Below are positions 1 to 9,714 of a stretch of 64,000 nucleotides of DNA, in pieces. The translations under genes were made by a program, and so were the position numbers. The stretch lies in contig BQMF02000046.1 of NCBI GenBank assembly GCA_027922465.2, positions 1,302,001-1,366,000 of the forward strand. The letters run 5' to 3'. Every line of letters begins with the position of its first letter. Position 1 is the first letter of the stretch. The stretch comes from Turritopsis dohrnii. Taxonomy: Eukaryota > Cnidaria > Hydrozoa > Anthoathecata > Oceaniidae. The notes beneath the pieces were generated by a model. That model was not told where the DNA came from, did not search any database, and worked only from the letters and a program-made list of their open reading frames with translations.

Positions 1-1
1 G

Positions 2-808
2 TTGAAGCACGAAGGATTGACAATTCAAAGATCCCGAGTGCGAGAGAGCCTGTTAAGAGTTGACTATGACGGTGTAAAGAAGAGAAAGAAAGGCAGACTA
101 ACACGTAGAGTATACAATGTCCAAGGATCTAATCACCTATGGCACTTGGATACAAACCACAAACTTGTTCGTTGGTATTTTATTATTATCGGTGCTGTAG
201 ATGGCTATAGTAGGCTGCCCGTGGTATTGGAATGCACTGGTAGCAATAAAGCGGCTGTTGTATTAAACTGCTTTCTAAAAGGAGTGGAGGAGTATGGTTT
301 ACCTATGCGTGTGCGCTCGGATATGGGCATGGAGAATATTCTAGTGGCCGATTACATGATTGAGAAACGCGGAGAGAATAGAGGAAGTATGATTACAGGC
401 AAGAGCACACACAACCAACGGATTGAGCGTCTGTGGAGGGACGTTTACACTGGTGTTTTAAGTTATTTTTACGATGTATTCTATTTCATGGAAGAAGAAG
501 GTCTGCTCGATCCTTTAAATGAGATTCATATAGGATGTCTTCATTATGTATACCTCCCCAAAATTAACGAAAAGTTGAAGTTCTGGAACAACGCATGGAT
601 TACACATCGATTGCGCACAACAAAAACCTCCCCTTTAAAAATGTGGGTGTCCAGACAAATGAATCACCAAGTTGGAATTGAATTTACGCGAGAACAACTG
701 CAATGGTATGGTGTTGATGGTCAAGCTGACCAGAACACTGATGAGAACATTGAATTAGGAAGACCGATCTTTTCTGCACCGGATTGTACAAACACCAAGT
801 CTAATTAA
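2..808 (+). CDS. DDE integrase core-domain protein, 3' part
   Basis: The ORF is open at the left window edge, so the N-terminus is missing; 268 codons are visible. It resembles the retroviral-type integrase core domain found in many uncharacterised invertebrate and fish proteins derived from mobile elements. A full acidic triad can be proposed: Asp in [10 protein letters not shown] (about residue 50), Asp in [10 protein letters not shown] (about 107), and Glu in [11 protein letters not shown] (about 144). GAVDGYSR between the first two is typical of the fold. The family catalyses DNA strand transfer. The C-terminus has [17 protein letters not shown], a conserved tail in this family. No stop interrupts the visible part. 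Its last 54 bases overlap an antisense SAM-like ORF. It could be a transposon gene or a domesticated copy; the sequence alone does not decide. Confidence 0.75.
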   Translation: MKHEGLTIQRSRVRESLLRVDYDGVKKRKKGRLTRRVYNVQGSNHLWHLDTNHKLVRWYFIIIGAVDGYSRLPVVLECTGSNKAAVVLNCFLKGVEEYGLPMRVRSDMGMENILVADYMIEKRGENRGSMITGKSTHNQRIERLWRDVYTGVLSYFYDVFYFMEEEGLLDPLNEIHIGCLHYVYLPKINEKLKFWNNAWITHRLRTTKTSPLKMWVSRQMNHQVGIEFTREQLQWYGVDGQADQNTDENIELGRPIFSAPDCTNTKSN

Positions 809-961
809 GTTGCCATCTGTAGCCCCTCGCAGTGTCATTAAATCTACTTTTTCCCGCTCAAATCTCTCCAAAAGATGGCTTAAATTCGCCTTGTGCAAAA
901 CTTCCTCAATCTTTTTTGCCGCCATGTTTTCACGTGGTTGCGATTTCGTGATCTTTAACAT
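755..961 (-). CDS. small SAM-like domain ORF antisense to integrase tail
   Basis: This is a 68-codon ORF; an internal Met at 925 in a better start context would give about 56 residues. The stretch [18 protein letters not shown], followed by [12 protein letters not shown] and DGNLIRLGV, fits the sterile-alpha-motif (SAM) helix pattern: a first helix ending in F, then a D-x2-L step, then LxxLGV. SAM domains mediate protein oligomerisation. The last 54 bases overlap the 3' end of the integrase gene tail-to-tail. The C-terminal third departs from the usual SAM ending, so it may be frame-disrupted or truncated. The domain call is by eye and moderate; a chance ORF is possible. Confidence 0.4.
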   Translation of the reverse strand: MLKITKSQPRENMAAKKIEEVLHKANLSHLLERFEREKVDLMTLRGATDGNLIRLGVCTIRCRKDRSS

Positions 962-1030
962 GAGACTACCTACTTCTTAACACTTTCTCGTAGTGTTCTT
1001 TTTGCACTCCTCCCTCATATAAAGTTAAAT

Positions 1031-1239
1031 CGTATAATGGTGAAACGACCGCATATAATGGTGATACGACCGCATATAATGGTGGAATGACCGCATATAA
1101 TGGTGGAATGACCGCATATAATGATAAAAGGACTGCATATAATGGTGAAACGACCGCATATAATGGTGAAACGACCGCATATAATGATAAAACTACCGCA
1201 TATAATGGTGAAACGACCGCATGTAATGGCAAAACGACC
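1031..1239. repeat. 21-bp minisatellite, about ten copies
   Basis: Ten head-to-tail copies of a 21-base unit (consensus GCATATAATGGTGAAACGACC) run without gaps. Copies differ at one to six positions; two carry GATAAAA-type variants in place of GGTGAAACG. ORFs on both strands here are translations of the repeat, not genes. The array lies between the integrase/SAM pair and the Helentron, and could be a subterminal part of either. Confidence 0.9.
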
Positions 1240-1640
1240 AACAGTCATGAAAGTGGATAACATAAGGCAGGAACGGCGTTCCATAACCGGGTCTACATTC
1301 TCTTCTTGTGCGTATGTTTATAAATATTATCACCATTTTGCACAACGTTTTGGAATTAAAAAAATAGTAACAGTGAAAGAATATAAATGATAGAGCATAT
1401 GTACAACATGAAATAATGAAAAAATTTTTACAGCTACACAAATTTGAAAACTTTGCGATGAATGATATCATGGCTAACAAGTGAGGAGATTAAAACGCAT
1501 CTTGCGCACACTGGAGAAACATAGAATAACGAAAAACGCAGACAAAAAAAAAAACACAAAATAATTCTTTAATTACTATTAACATTTTAAAATAACTAAA
1601 TTTAATAATTCATAATTTCAATTCTATTCAAATTTTGTCC

Positions 1641-1965
1641 ATCTAGCAGATTGATATCCCTATTTAATCCCTTAAGTCTCTTCTTCGATATGATGTGACC
1701 TTGTAACAATAATTAACTAAGGATACCAATCTGTTAGATAGCCTAGGGGTTATGCTACAGCATAATTGAAGCTCCATATAGTTGTTTTGAGAATAAAGAT
1801 TGCAGATTTCTAAAAATTAGAGTTTGAAAACACATGACAAAGCCACAAAAATATTAAGACAGAAACACCTGTACAAACAAATACCAATTCTAAAATCAGT
1901 AAATATAAATAAGAAAAAATAAGTATCATCAATTGAAGATAGAGCATAGCGTAGCATAACCCCTA
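1641..1965 (-). repeat. inverted repeats beside the Helentron 3' side
   Basis: A perfect 15-base inverted pair (TAGGGGTTATGCTAC at 1744-1758, its reverse complement at 1951-1965) lies within 310 bases of the helicase stop codon. A second imperfect pair sits at 1641-1660 and 1719-1738. Helentrons are known for short terminal or subterminal inverted repeats and a hairpin near the 3' end, so this is a candidate terminus. I could not find the matching 5' terminus. Confidence 0.4.
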
Positions 1966-2051
1966 CTACTTCCCCTCTACCTCCCCCCTTCCTGAAAAAA
2001 ACTAAAAAGCCTTCCATTGTGATGGAAGGTGATTAAATGACTAACATGGAG

Positions 2052-4628
2052 TCATTGATTTAAATTGGCTTTCAGTGAAACCTTGATAGAGGCGTGATCG
2101 GAAAAATAGATGTGATGCAGATATACTGAAATATCGTAACGTTGCATGACAGATTTTTTGATGTACAAGTGATCAAGAATAGAACCAGCTATATGAGTTG
2201 GTTGTGAGACAAATTGCTTGTAGTCTTCTAAGACAGCACTTAAGCTGTCGTTTGGATTAACATTGAAATCCCCAGTTATAATGTCTACCTCATTAGCGTT
2301 GGTGAGATATCGCAAAAGTTCATGAAACGTTGTCATGGCTGTATCATTCTTTCTGTATAAAAGTAGAATTCTAAAACACTCAGCATGGATAACAACTTGA
2401 TATATAGAAATCCCATCACAACAAAACTCTTCAGTTACTGTACAGTTGTTATCAAAAAGGCAAGCAAGACTTGAATATACGTGAGAATTGTTGTTATATG
2501 TTCCTGAAAATCCTTCTAAAAAAACTTCATCATCATTCTTCATTTGAGTTTCAGTTAATAACATGACATGACTTTTCATAAAATGTGCATCTGCCTTTAT
2601 GTCATTAAGGTGTTTTTTGAGTGATCTAACATTACATACTATCAATGACGACGAATCATCATCTATGTTGTAAGATTCAGTTACAAGGCTCTGATTCTCT
2701 CTTAATATCCCATACTCATTTTTAGTTCGAGGGTCAGCCGATATTGCTGATGTTTTAAATTCGCCGATTAGAAATAGTCCTTCAAGGGAAGTAACTCGAC
2801 TAAGGGCAACATAGATTTGTCCATGATTAAATGATTTTTGTTTCAGCAAATCAAAGCTAATTACAACTTGGTTTAAGCTTAAACCTTGCACCTTATGCAC
2901 TGTACATGCCCATGCGAGAGTCAATGGAAATTGTGTTCGTTTTATTACTGGCGATGCTTCCTTTTTAGGACTTGTTTTTATGTCTGTTGATACACGCTCA
3001 ATCGGAACAGCATTAACTTGTCTTGCAAAAGAGTCAGCACTTTTTTTCAAATGGCCCGCTTTTTCGTCATCAAATTTGATGTAAATTGTTTTTACTGAAT
3101 TGTTTTCCGTTCTTATATGTGCAATTGTACCAATTTGCCCATTGATCAATTTATCACTAACATCTAAGTTTGTTGTCAATATAACTCTTGCTCCAACTTT
3201 GACTTTGAGTTCAAAACACAGACCGTTAGTTTGACTCTGGCTTAAGTTCAGTATTCTATCATATATATGGTTAGGAACACCCTTAGGAACTTGGTCTACA
3301 GCTTGGATAGTAAAGATAGAACCATGTAGTTGTTCCAACATTATGTAATTATGTTGTCTCGCAGGTTCATTTTCAGCAAAAATATGAAGGGCTTCTTTGG
3401 GGTAATTTTCACTTTCCTTAGAAATAAATTTTGACTTTAAAAGCTCTTCATCATCTAAAGTTATTCTTCCTACCCTAACGTTATTTAAAAGGTCAATTAA
3501 AGTGTTGTCCCCTCGTTGGCGCATAACTTCTGTAAGCTCACACATTTTGAATACTCTCCACAAATGATATATGTTAAACATTTCATTATGATAATCAGCA
3601 AATACAGGACGCTGCATTACAGGGGGTAGCTGATACAAATCTCCCACAACAATAACTGTCAAGCCTGCAAATGGTTTCATGCAATTCCCTGAATAGCCAA
3701 AAATATCAAGTAATCTTTGGTGAATATGTAATAGAAGTTTATTGGATACCATGGATATTTCATCTATGATAATTACCTTAAGTTCCTCTAACTTCAGTCT
3801 TAATGAACATCTCTTTTTATCAGAAAGTTTTGAAACCTGAAGTCCCCTACAGTCGACTGGTATTCCAAGAGCAGAATGAATGGTATTTCCGGCAATATTC
3901 ACAGCAGCAACACCTGTTGGCGCAAGCAATAAAAGTTGGGGTTTTTCTAAATTCAAGGCACGGTAATTCAAAGTTTTTGTAAGCATTGCAGCTACAGTTT
4001 TGATTAAATGTGATTTACCAGTCCCGGCTCCACCAGTTATAAACACTTGCAAAGGTTCTATAGCGTCAATCTGCTTTGAAAAATTACTTGCCACTTTTCG
4101 CCTCGCCCATGTATTGATAAGGTTAAATACTTCTCGCTGCTTACTATTCAGAGTCGAGATCAAGTAATTGATTTCATCATCAGTTGTTGCATCAAGTCTA
4201 GTGCTACTTTGAAGCTGATTGTGATGTTGGTTTTCATTTCGGACCTGAAAATCTATCATCTCATCAGGATTACTGTCATCTTCCTCTTCAACAGACATAC
4301 TTTCCAGTGAAACATCGTCATTTTCTTGTTCTGCAAAGTCATCAGTTCTTGGCCTTAAAGTGTGGTTCATTAACACTGAATCGACTAAGTCACCCCAAGG
4401 CTCGTATCTAAGTTTATTTTCGTTAACGATCTGCAAAACGTGCGGCTGATTTAGTTTAGCTGTGTAGGTCTTAGTTTCATCACATAATAACTCTGATTCC
4501 TTTCGGAAAGGGTAAAATAACAATAGCAAGTGATGAGCATAAGCTTCTGGCTGGATAACACGATTTGGGGTATGATATCTTACCACTTTTCGGATGCTAC
4601 GACATTTCATTTTTTCTTTTGATGACAT
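2052..4628 (-). CDS. Helentron PIF1-like helicase with C-terminal EEP endonuclease
   Basis: The ORF has 858 codons. Helicase motifs are intact and in order: Walker A GGAGTGKS (about residue 198), APTGVAA with GNTIHSAL, Walker B IIIDEIS, VVGDLYQLPPV, the WACTVHKVQGLSL motif V and YVALSRV motif VI near residue 650. From about residue 690 an exonuclease/endonuclease/phosphatase domain follows, with N in CNVRSL, E in LLTETQM, the ITGDFN pair, LDHLYI and FSDH all present. The PIF1 domain unwinds the element during rolling-circle transposition; the EEP domain resembles the LINE-type endonuclease carried by Helentrons. The ATG given is only the first Met of the open frame. The same frame continues upstream through the 4629-4780 gap, so the protein is probably the C-terminal half of a single Rep-helicase. 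Confidence 0.88.
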   Translation of the reverse strand: MSSKEKMKCRSIRKVVRYHTPNRVIQPEAYAHHLLLLFYPFRKESELLCDETKTYTAKLNQPHVLQIVNENKLRYEPWGDLVDSVLMNHTLRPRTDDFAEQENDDVSLESMSVEEEDDSNPDEMIDFQVRNENQHHNQLQSSTRLDATTDDEINYLISTLNSKQREVFNLINTWARRKVASNFSKQIDAIEPLQVFITGGAGTGKSHLIKTVAAMLTKTLNYRALNLEKPQLLLLAPTGVAAVNIAGNTIHSALGIPVDCRGLQVSKLSDKKRCSLRLKLEELKVIIIDEISMVSNKLLLHIHQRLLDIFGYSGNCMKPFAGLTVIVVGDLYQLPPVMQRPVFADYHNEMFNIYHLWRVFKMCELTEVMRQRGDNTLIDLLNNVRVGRITLDDEELLKSKFISKESENYPKEALHIFAENEPARQHNYIMLEQLHGSIFTIQAVDQVPKGVPNHIYDRILNLSQSQTNGLCFELKVKVGARVILTTNLDVSDKLINGQIGTIAHIRTENNSVKTIYIKFDDEKAGHLKKSADSFARQVNAVPIERVSTDIKTSPKKEASPVIKRTQFPLTLAWACTVHKVQGLSLNQVVISFDLLKQKSFNHGQIYVALSRVTSLEGLFLIGEFKTSAISADPRTKNEYGILRENQSLVTESYNIDDDSSSLIVCNVRSLKKHLNDIKADAHFMKSHVMLLTETQMKNDDEVFLEGFSGTYNNNSHVYSSLACLFDNNCTVTEEFCCDGISIYQVVIHAECFRILLLYRKNDTAMTTFHELLRYLTNANEVDIITGDFNVNPNDSLSAVLEDYKQFVSQPTHIAGSILDHLYIKKSVMQRYDISVYLHHIYFSDHASIKVSLKANLNQ

Positions 4629-4749
4629 CAGTGGTATTGATTTTGGGTAAATACATGATACTTCGCAAGAATCATCCGGGAGTACTTCTGGCTGGGAATC
4701 ATTTTCCTCTAACTTGGGTTTTGTGTCTAATACGTAATGAGCTACAAAC

Positions 4750-7700
4750 TCAGCAAAACAAAATGTGTCGAGAACACAATATTTCCCCCCCCTTGAAAAC
4801 CTTATCTGGTCTTTCCATGTAACGATCTAAATTGTTACGTCTGAAAATATCAGTGCTATCTTCTGGTAGTTCTCTGAGCTCTTCTTCTGATTTACATATC
4901 CTGTATCTTTTTTCTGGCAAATTAGAATTTGCAAAGGTTACTACTGGGAAGGTTTTTCGCAACCATAATTCAGGCATTACCTGGTAAACTGCCTCCTGTA
5001 AAGAACATTGTCTATGGGATAGAAATGCAATTGCTAATTTCTTCATCTTATCTTTGAAATTTAGATTTTCACTTTCTTCTGCAGCCTTTTTCATTGCAAC
5101 AGATGAATCTGTTTCAGCCTTCGAGAAATAAGAACACATGTAGGAAACGGCCTTGTAATAATTAAAAACTGGTTGGATATCCATGTTTGCTTCCCATGCT
5201 TCTAGTCCCATTGCAAAGTAATTGTTAACAAAGCACGAGTTGGGTGGTCGCCGTAAGTGAATCTCAAAGTCCTCTCCAGGAGCAATCGAGAGAGCGCGGT
5301 AATATTCTTCTTCTGTGATGTCAAGTGAAGTCAATATATCTGAGATTGTTACATCACTTAGATAAGAGTTTTTATGAGGGTCTAAATATTCATCAATATA
5401 ACTTTTGACTTTTTTCAAAATTTTTGTTCGTTCTGATAAGATTGTCATTTTATCAGTATCTGGCAAGCTTTTATCTAATGGTACATCACAAACTGTCCGG
5501 TCGGTAAAAAACCGACCATAATGAAATCGACATGGAACATTTTTATATTTTCTACACGACGTCGAGTGTCGGTGGATTTGATACTGACTGACAAGTTCAA
5601 ACAATTTAGACTCATTTTCCTGATCAGGTAAGTCAGCTCTTACAATAGAATCAATGAATTCTAAATACGCTTCCTTAGTTTCAAGCGTAAGCACTGGCGG
5701 GTTCTTAGTCCACACAAAGGAGTGTACATGAGGTGAGCCTCTAAATTGAAATTCTACTTTAATGACATAAAACTCTACTTTTCCTAGCGGACTGTTCTTA
5801 TGTAGGAGAATTTCTTTAAAAAAGGTCTCCACTCTAAACTGAAAATGCCTAGCAGTAAGAACTGGGTTTGCATTTAATCTTCTACATTTTTCAAAATAAC
5901 TCAATTCCCCTTCTTGTTGGTCAAAACAATTCAGTTTGTTGATAATTGATATCAACTCATCCCATTTCAAGTCAGCGCAAGATAAAGTGACAAAAAAAGT
6001 AGGTAAACCTAGCTGTTTTACCATTGCTAACACATCATATAAAAAATTCTTCCAGTATGCAGGAGTACCTTTTACAGATTTCATGAATGTAAACCCTTTA
6101 TCTTCTGAGATTACTGACCGAATAGTCTCACTATAGTTTCTTTGTAACTGCCCAGCGTTTAATGTGCCACTGACTTTACTTGTAGCTATATTCATTTGAT
6201 TATAAAGGTTTGTCTGTTGCACAACATAATGCCCAAAAAATATGAAATCTGCATTTGAGGAAAATCTTTGTGTGTAATTAAGCAGTCGCTGATTAAAATA
6301 TTTGACAGGAGATAATTGAGTAGATCTAACAACCTTGTAGCCAAACTTTCCCTTGGGGAACAGATACGGAAATGCTTGCTCTTCACAAAAATCATCATTA
6401 AAAAATGATTGCGGCGTTTTATTTTCTCCTGGTGCAATATTCAATAGACTTTCATTCTCACTATAAATATTAGGAATTACCACCATCTCATCACTATTAA
6501 CACGGTCTTTATCAAGGGGATTTTCCTCTTCCAAATCTTCAACATTAACAGGAAATTCATCTTGTTCTACAATTGCATCTACATCTGTTAGTGACAATAA
6601 TTCTTTGGTTATATTATCAATCCTAATTAAAACATTAGAGTAAAAAGGATTACTAATTCTTAAGTACTGTAATGCATTTCTAACACGATCAGGATCAACA
6701 TCTTCAAAATGAAGATGGCCTTTGAATGAAAGCTTTCGCTTTAGTTTAACTGGTATTATGCCATTCATGTTTTCAGGATGTGGAAGGCAATCACTAACTG
6801 CATCAGCACTTACAGGTACATTACAAATGGCACCTTTGATCTTAGGCTGCTCTCCTTTACCATGTATTACTACAATTTTCTTAAACAACATGCGCTTAGC
6901 TATTAGAATTTTTTCAAGGTGATTGAGACACATAATTTCTGTTGGTATCTCATCCAGTTCCAACTTATTTCGCACAGCCTGGCATGGAACTTGCTTTTTC
7001 TTAATATACTTGTCACATGTTACACAAATGTATTGATTTCTATCAAAACTTTCAACTAAGGTAAAAAGGTAATTGAACTCCATTCCATAGAGGCTAGGAT
7101 CAAAATTCTTAACTGTCTTTTTATACAAACAGCGATTGCAAATGACACATATAAAGTATGGTCCTTCTCTTATTGAGGCTTTGAATGCTGCAACTCGATC
7201 AACCAGCTGAGAGTTTCGCCTTCTTTTACAACTTTTCTCTTTAGCAGATTTGGTTGCTTTGCGCTTACGACATTTTTCTTTTGCACTTTCCATGGCTTTG
7301 CGCTTACGACATTTTTCTTTTGCACTTTCCATGGCATTGCGTTGACGACATTTTTCTTTTGCACTTTCCATGGCATTGCGTTGACGACATCTTTCTTTGG
7401 CAGTTTCTGTGGCTTTGCGTTGACGACATTTTTCTTTTGCATTTTCTCTAGCATTACGCAAACGACATTTTCCTTTTGAACTTTCTGTGGCATTACGCAA
7501 ACGACATTTTCCTTTTGAGCTTTCTGTGGCATTACGCAAACGACATTTTTCTTTTGAAATTTCAGAGGCATTGCGGAGACGGCATTTCTGTTTTTCTAAT
7601 TCACTGGACTTACGCTTGCGGCAACTCTCTTTCTCAACTACACCTTTTCTTATCTTACGATAATTTAAATATAGATCAGAGGTCGAATCAACTTTAGATA

Positions 7701-8283
7701 CAGTGAGGAAATGCTTTTCAAATTGTACATTCTTATCACTATTTTGTAAATAATTTTCGATAATGAATAACTCTAATTTAGTTCTGTTTTTAAATTTGAA
7801 AAGACTTGAAAATCCATTTGGACATGACTTTCCATGAATGTTTCTACTATGAGAATCAAATAAAAAGTAGTCCTTTTTAGTCCATATGACACTAAAACAA
7901 ATTCCTTTCATAAGAATCAGCAATCCATCAAAATTTGACGTTATGTTTTGATCAAAAAGTACATTAGTTCGACTGGTACCACTTACAAAGCCAACTTTTT
8001 CTTCTGCATAACAAATGTCAATTGTAGAATGGAGTAACGACAAAGTTTTAGGGAGCTCAGCTATCATTAAATATCCATCCTTTTGAAGAGATTTATAAAT
8101 TTCATCTCCATTTTCAACGATAAAATCCAAATCATAGGCAGTCCAATGTCCTGGACTTTTCACTAGAGTAAACACTATGGACAATAAAGAACAACACGTG
8201 CATTGTTTTCCAGCAGATTCACCAAACATTTCATGCCCCTGATGAAAAGACCCCTGTATTATGGTATTGCCAGACATATTCAA
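4750..8283 (-). CDS. Helentron Rep protein (protease-like head, HUH nuclease)
   Basis: The ORF has 1177 codons. Residues about 1-165 resemble a cysteine-protease domain of the viral-tegument/OTU-like kind: GKQC near residue 28 and FDSHSRN near 143 supply the candidate Cys, Asp and His. Residues about 221-353 are basic KCRxRxA repeats. CVICNRC and CVTC form zinc-binding pairs near 375-420. The Rep nuclease shows FVTLSCADLKWDELI (about 770), the HUH motif GSPHVHSFVW (about 850) and the two-tyrosine motif SYMCSYFSKAE (about 1047). Rep nicks and joins single strands in rolling-circle transposition. The frame ends in an aberrant tail just after an eight-G run at 4784-4791; seven Gs would keep the frame open into the helicase ORF. 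The break is therefore one homopolymer base, either a real mutation or an assembly error. Confidence 0.88.
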   Translation of the reverse strand: MNMSGNTIIQGSFHQGHEMFGESAGKQCTCCSLLSIVFTLVKSPGHWTAYDLDFIVENGDEIYKSLQKDGYLMIAELPKTLSLLHSTIDICYAEEKVGFVSGTSRTNVLFDQNITSNFDGLLILMKGICFSVIWTKKDYFLFDSHSRNIHGKSCPNGFSSLFKFKNRTKLELFIIENYLQNSDKNVQFEKHFLTVSKVDSTSDLYLNYRKIRKGVVEKESCRKRKSSELEKQKCRLRNASEISKEKCRLRNATESSKGKCRLRNATESSKGKCRLRNARENAKEKCRQRKATETAKERCRQRNAMESAKEKCRQRNAMESAKEKCRKRKAMESAKEKCRKRKATKSAKEKSCKRRRNSQLVDRVAAFKASIREGPYFICVICNRCLYKKTVKNFDPSLYGMEFNYLFTLVESFDRNQYICVTCDKYIKKKQVPCQAVRNKLELDEIPTEIMCLNHLEKILIAKRMLFKKIVVIHGKGEQPKIKGAICNVPVSADAVSDCLPHPENMNGIIPVKLKRKLSFKGHLHFEDVDPDRVRNALQYLRISNPFYSNVLIRIDNITKELLSLTDVDAIVEQDEFPVNVEDLEEENPLDKDRVNSDEMVVIPNIYSENESLLNIAPGENKTPQSFFNDDFCEEQAFPYLFPKGKFGYKVVRSTQLSPVKYFNQRLLNYTQRFSSNADFIFFGHYVVQQTNLYNQMNIATSKVSGTLNAGQLQRNYSETIRSVISEDKGFTFMKSVKGTPAYWKNFLYDVLAMVKQLGLPTFFVTLSCADLKWDELISIINKLNCFDQQEGELSYFEKCRRLNANPVLTARHFQFRVETFFKEILLHKNSPLGKVEFYVIKVEFQFRGSPHVHSFVWTKNPPVLTLETKEAYLEFIDSIVRADLPDQENESKLFELVSQYQIHRHSTSCRKYKNVPCRFHYGRFFTDRTVCDVPLDKSLPDTDKMTILSERTKILKKVKSYIDEYLDPHKNSYLSDVTISDILTSLDITEEEYYRALSIAPGEDFEIHLRRPPNSCFVNNYFAMGLEAWEANMDIQPVFNYYKAVSYMCSYFSKAETDSSVAMKKAAEESENLNFKDKMKKLAIAFLSHRQCSLQEAVYQVMPELWLRKTFPVVTFANSNLPEKRYRICKSEEELRELPEDSTDIFRRNNLDRYMERPDKVFKGGEILCSRHILFC
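7226..7620 (-). repeat. coding repeat: about ten KCRxRxA units in Rep
   Basis: A 39-base coding repeat gives tandem 13-residue units of the form ESAKEKCRQRNAM, with Q/K/L and N/K variants. The DNA copies are close enough (CTTTTGCACTTTCCATGGC recurs) that recent expansion or homogenisation is likely. The units are basic, each with one Cys, and are predicted helical. They sit between the protease-like head and the zinc-binding region. A DNA- or metal-binding linker is a guess. Confidence 0.85.
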
Positions 8284-9265
8284 ACTGAAAGAATGTCAAT
8301 AAAATAAAAAATATTTTTGATGATATTGTAAACCAATAATATTGGTGATGTTTAGTATTTTTCAGTGTGGCTCGTCGGCCAAGCAGTACGTCGACTGCCA
8401 CCGCAAACCCTATCAGTGACACGTGGGTATGATAGAGAATCGGTACCTGAAAAGGAAACGGCAAGAAATTGATTAAATACACTTGTTAACGACAGGGTGA
8501 TACCTGAATTAAATTGTTTTCTTTCGTTATTTTTTGAAACAACCACCGACGACCTCATGAAGAAACCAAAGCTTACGTTACATCCGGGTCTTCTCAAAGC
8601 ATATTACTTTATTAAATGAAAATACAGACCAGTTCACATAATATTTTTACTGAATGATAATTATGATTTCATCCAATTTGGTATCACTTAGCTATATCAT
8701 CTTTAATAATATTACTCTTAAAGGGGCTTTAAGAAAATTATTTACAATATTAAAGTACTTTTTAATAGTTTGATTTGGTCAGTAAAATAAATCTTTTGAT
8801 AAAAAAGGTCTTAGCCTTGACTTAGATAAATCATAAAGCGTAGGCTAAAAACTGCCGTTTCGGCCGGAGTAGTAGTAGTAGGAGTAGTAGTAGGAGTCCA
8901 AGGGTGTTTTAATACGGTATTCGCTTACGCTGCTACCGTAATTAGGTACGCAATGTTTAGCAAACGTCATTCCAGGAAATCCATCTAAGGAAACGATAAT
9001 GTGATGTAGGTGTATATCCATTAAAAATCATGTCAAGAATTTTTTACCTTTGTTGTTTCCAACGTCTGAGAATATATGTACAGCTTTGATTATAATGACA
9101 TCATAAGACGCGCGGTTGCAATAATGACCTAGTTCCAATTCACTGTGATGCTTATAGTTGGAAACTTTATTTTGTCCCCACTGTCAAACCAACTGGAAAT
9201 CTGGAAAACAATATAACAACATAACTACATAACCACATGACAACTTTGAACTTTTATACATGCTT
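8284..9265. other. no gene; Helentron upstream flank and microsatellite
   Basis: No ORF here has recognisable homology. A GTAGTAG/GGAGTAG-type microsatellite lies at about 8866-8898. The Helentron 5' terminus should lie somewhere here, but I could not identify a convincing end. Confidence 0.5.
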
Positions 9266-9638
9266 CCCCAGCGGGCACACGACGTCTTTGAGGCGTCTCA
9301 TTTTAATCGTAAAATGGTCGTTTGGTTTTGAGAGCAATTTGCAACGTCCTAGGTACGTCTGAAAATGGGACGTCGTAATTGGGATCATTTTTGAAACCTG
9401 ATAAAAATTTTCAAATTTCATTCCACAGTCATTAAACAGTTATCGAGTAACACTAACATGCTTATGCAGTGTGTTTCAAAACTTTGGCGTCAAAAATTTC
9501 ATCGCATTTTTGAAGAAAATATTTAATTAATTTTTATTAATTTTATTGTCTATGGAATCTTTATTGGTTTTTCTCGTGATGTACGTCTCGTGACGTGCGT
9601 CTCTACGACGTCTTTACTACGTCTTTGTGCCCATGGGG
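9266..9638. mobile_element. MITE-like element with GGGCACA ends and ACGTC repeats
   Basis: The ends are inverted: CCCCAGCGGGCACA on the left and the reverse complement of CCCCATGGGCACA on the right. The interior repeats ACGTC/GACGT near both ends (for example GACGTCTTTGAGGCGTC on the left and GACGTCTTTACTACGTC on the right). It is 373 bp with no coding capacity. No clear target-site duplication is visible. It lies just downstream of the last recognised exon of the chitinase-like gene. Confidence 0.55.
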
Positions 9639-9714
9639 TTCTCTATTCCGAAACAAAACACAAAGCTTCTTTCAATGTAATTGGGTTAGAAAGAAAAAAA
9701 TATTTATAACTTAC

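Larger units (their letters stand above)
1744..8283 (-). mobile_element. Helentron-type rolling-circle transposon, nearly intact
   Basis: The minus strand encodes an N-terminal protease-like domain, zinc-binding cysteines, an HUH Rep nuclease, a PIF1 helicase and a C-terminal EEP endonuclease. This domain set, with the EEP domain after the helicase, is the known Helentron/Helitron-like architecture. Rep and helicase ORFs are split by a single-base frameshift in a G run. Boundaries are uncertain: the 3' limit given is an inverted repeat, the 5' limit is the Rep start. Real ends may lie further out on both sides (roughly 1.0-1.7 kb and 8.3-9.2 kb). Confidence 0.8.

Noticed and set aside
966..1390. 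Several ORFs across 1.0-1.4 kb with PLYAVV or PHIMVK repeats
   Set aside because: They are frames through the 21-bp minisatellite, present on both strands.
7254..7697. Plus-strand ORFs with LCAYDIFLLHFPW repeats
   Set aside because: They are the antisense of the KCR repeat region of Rep.
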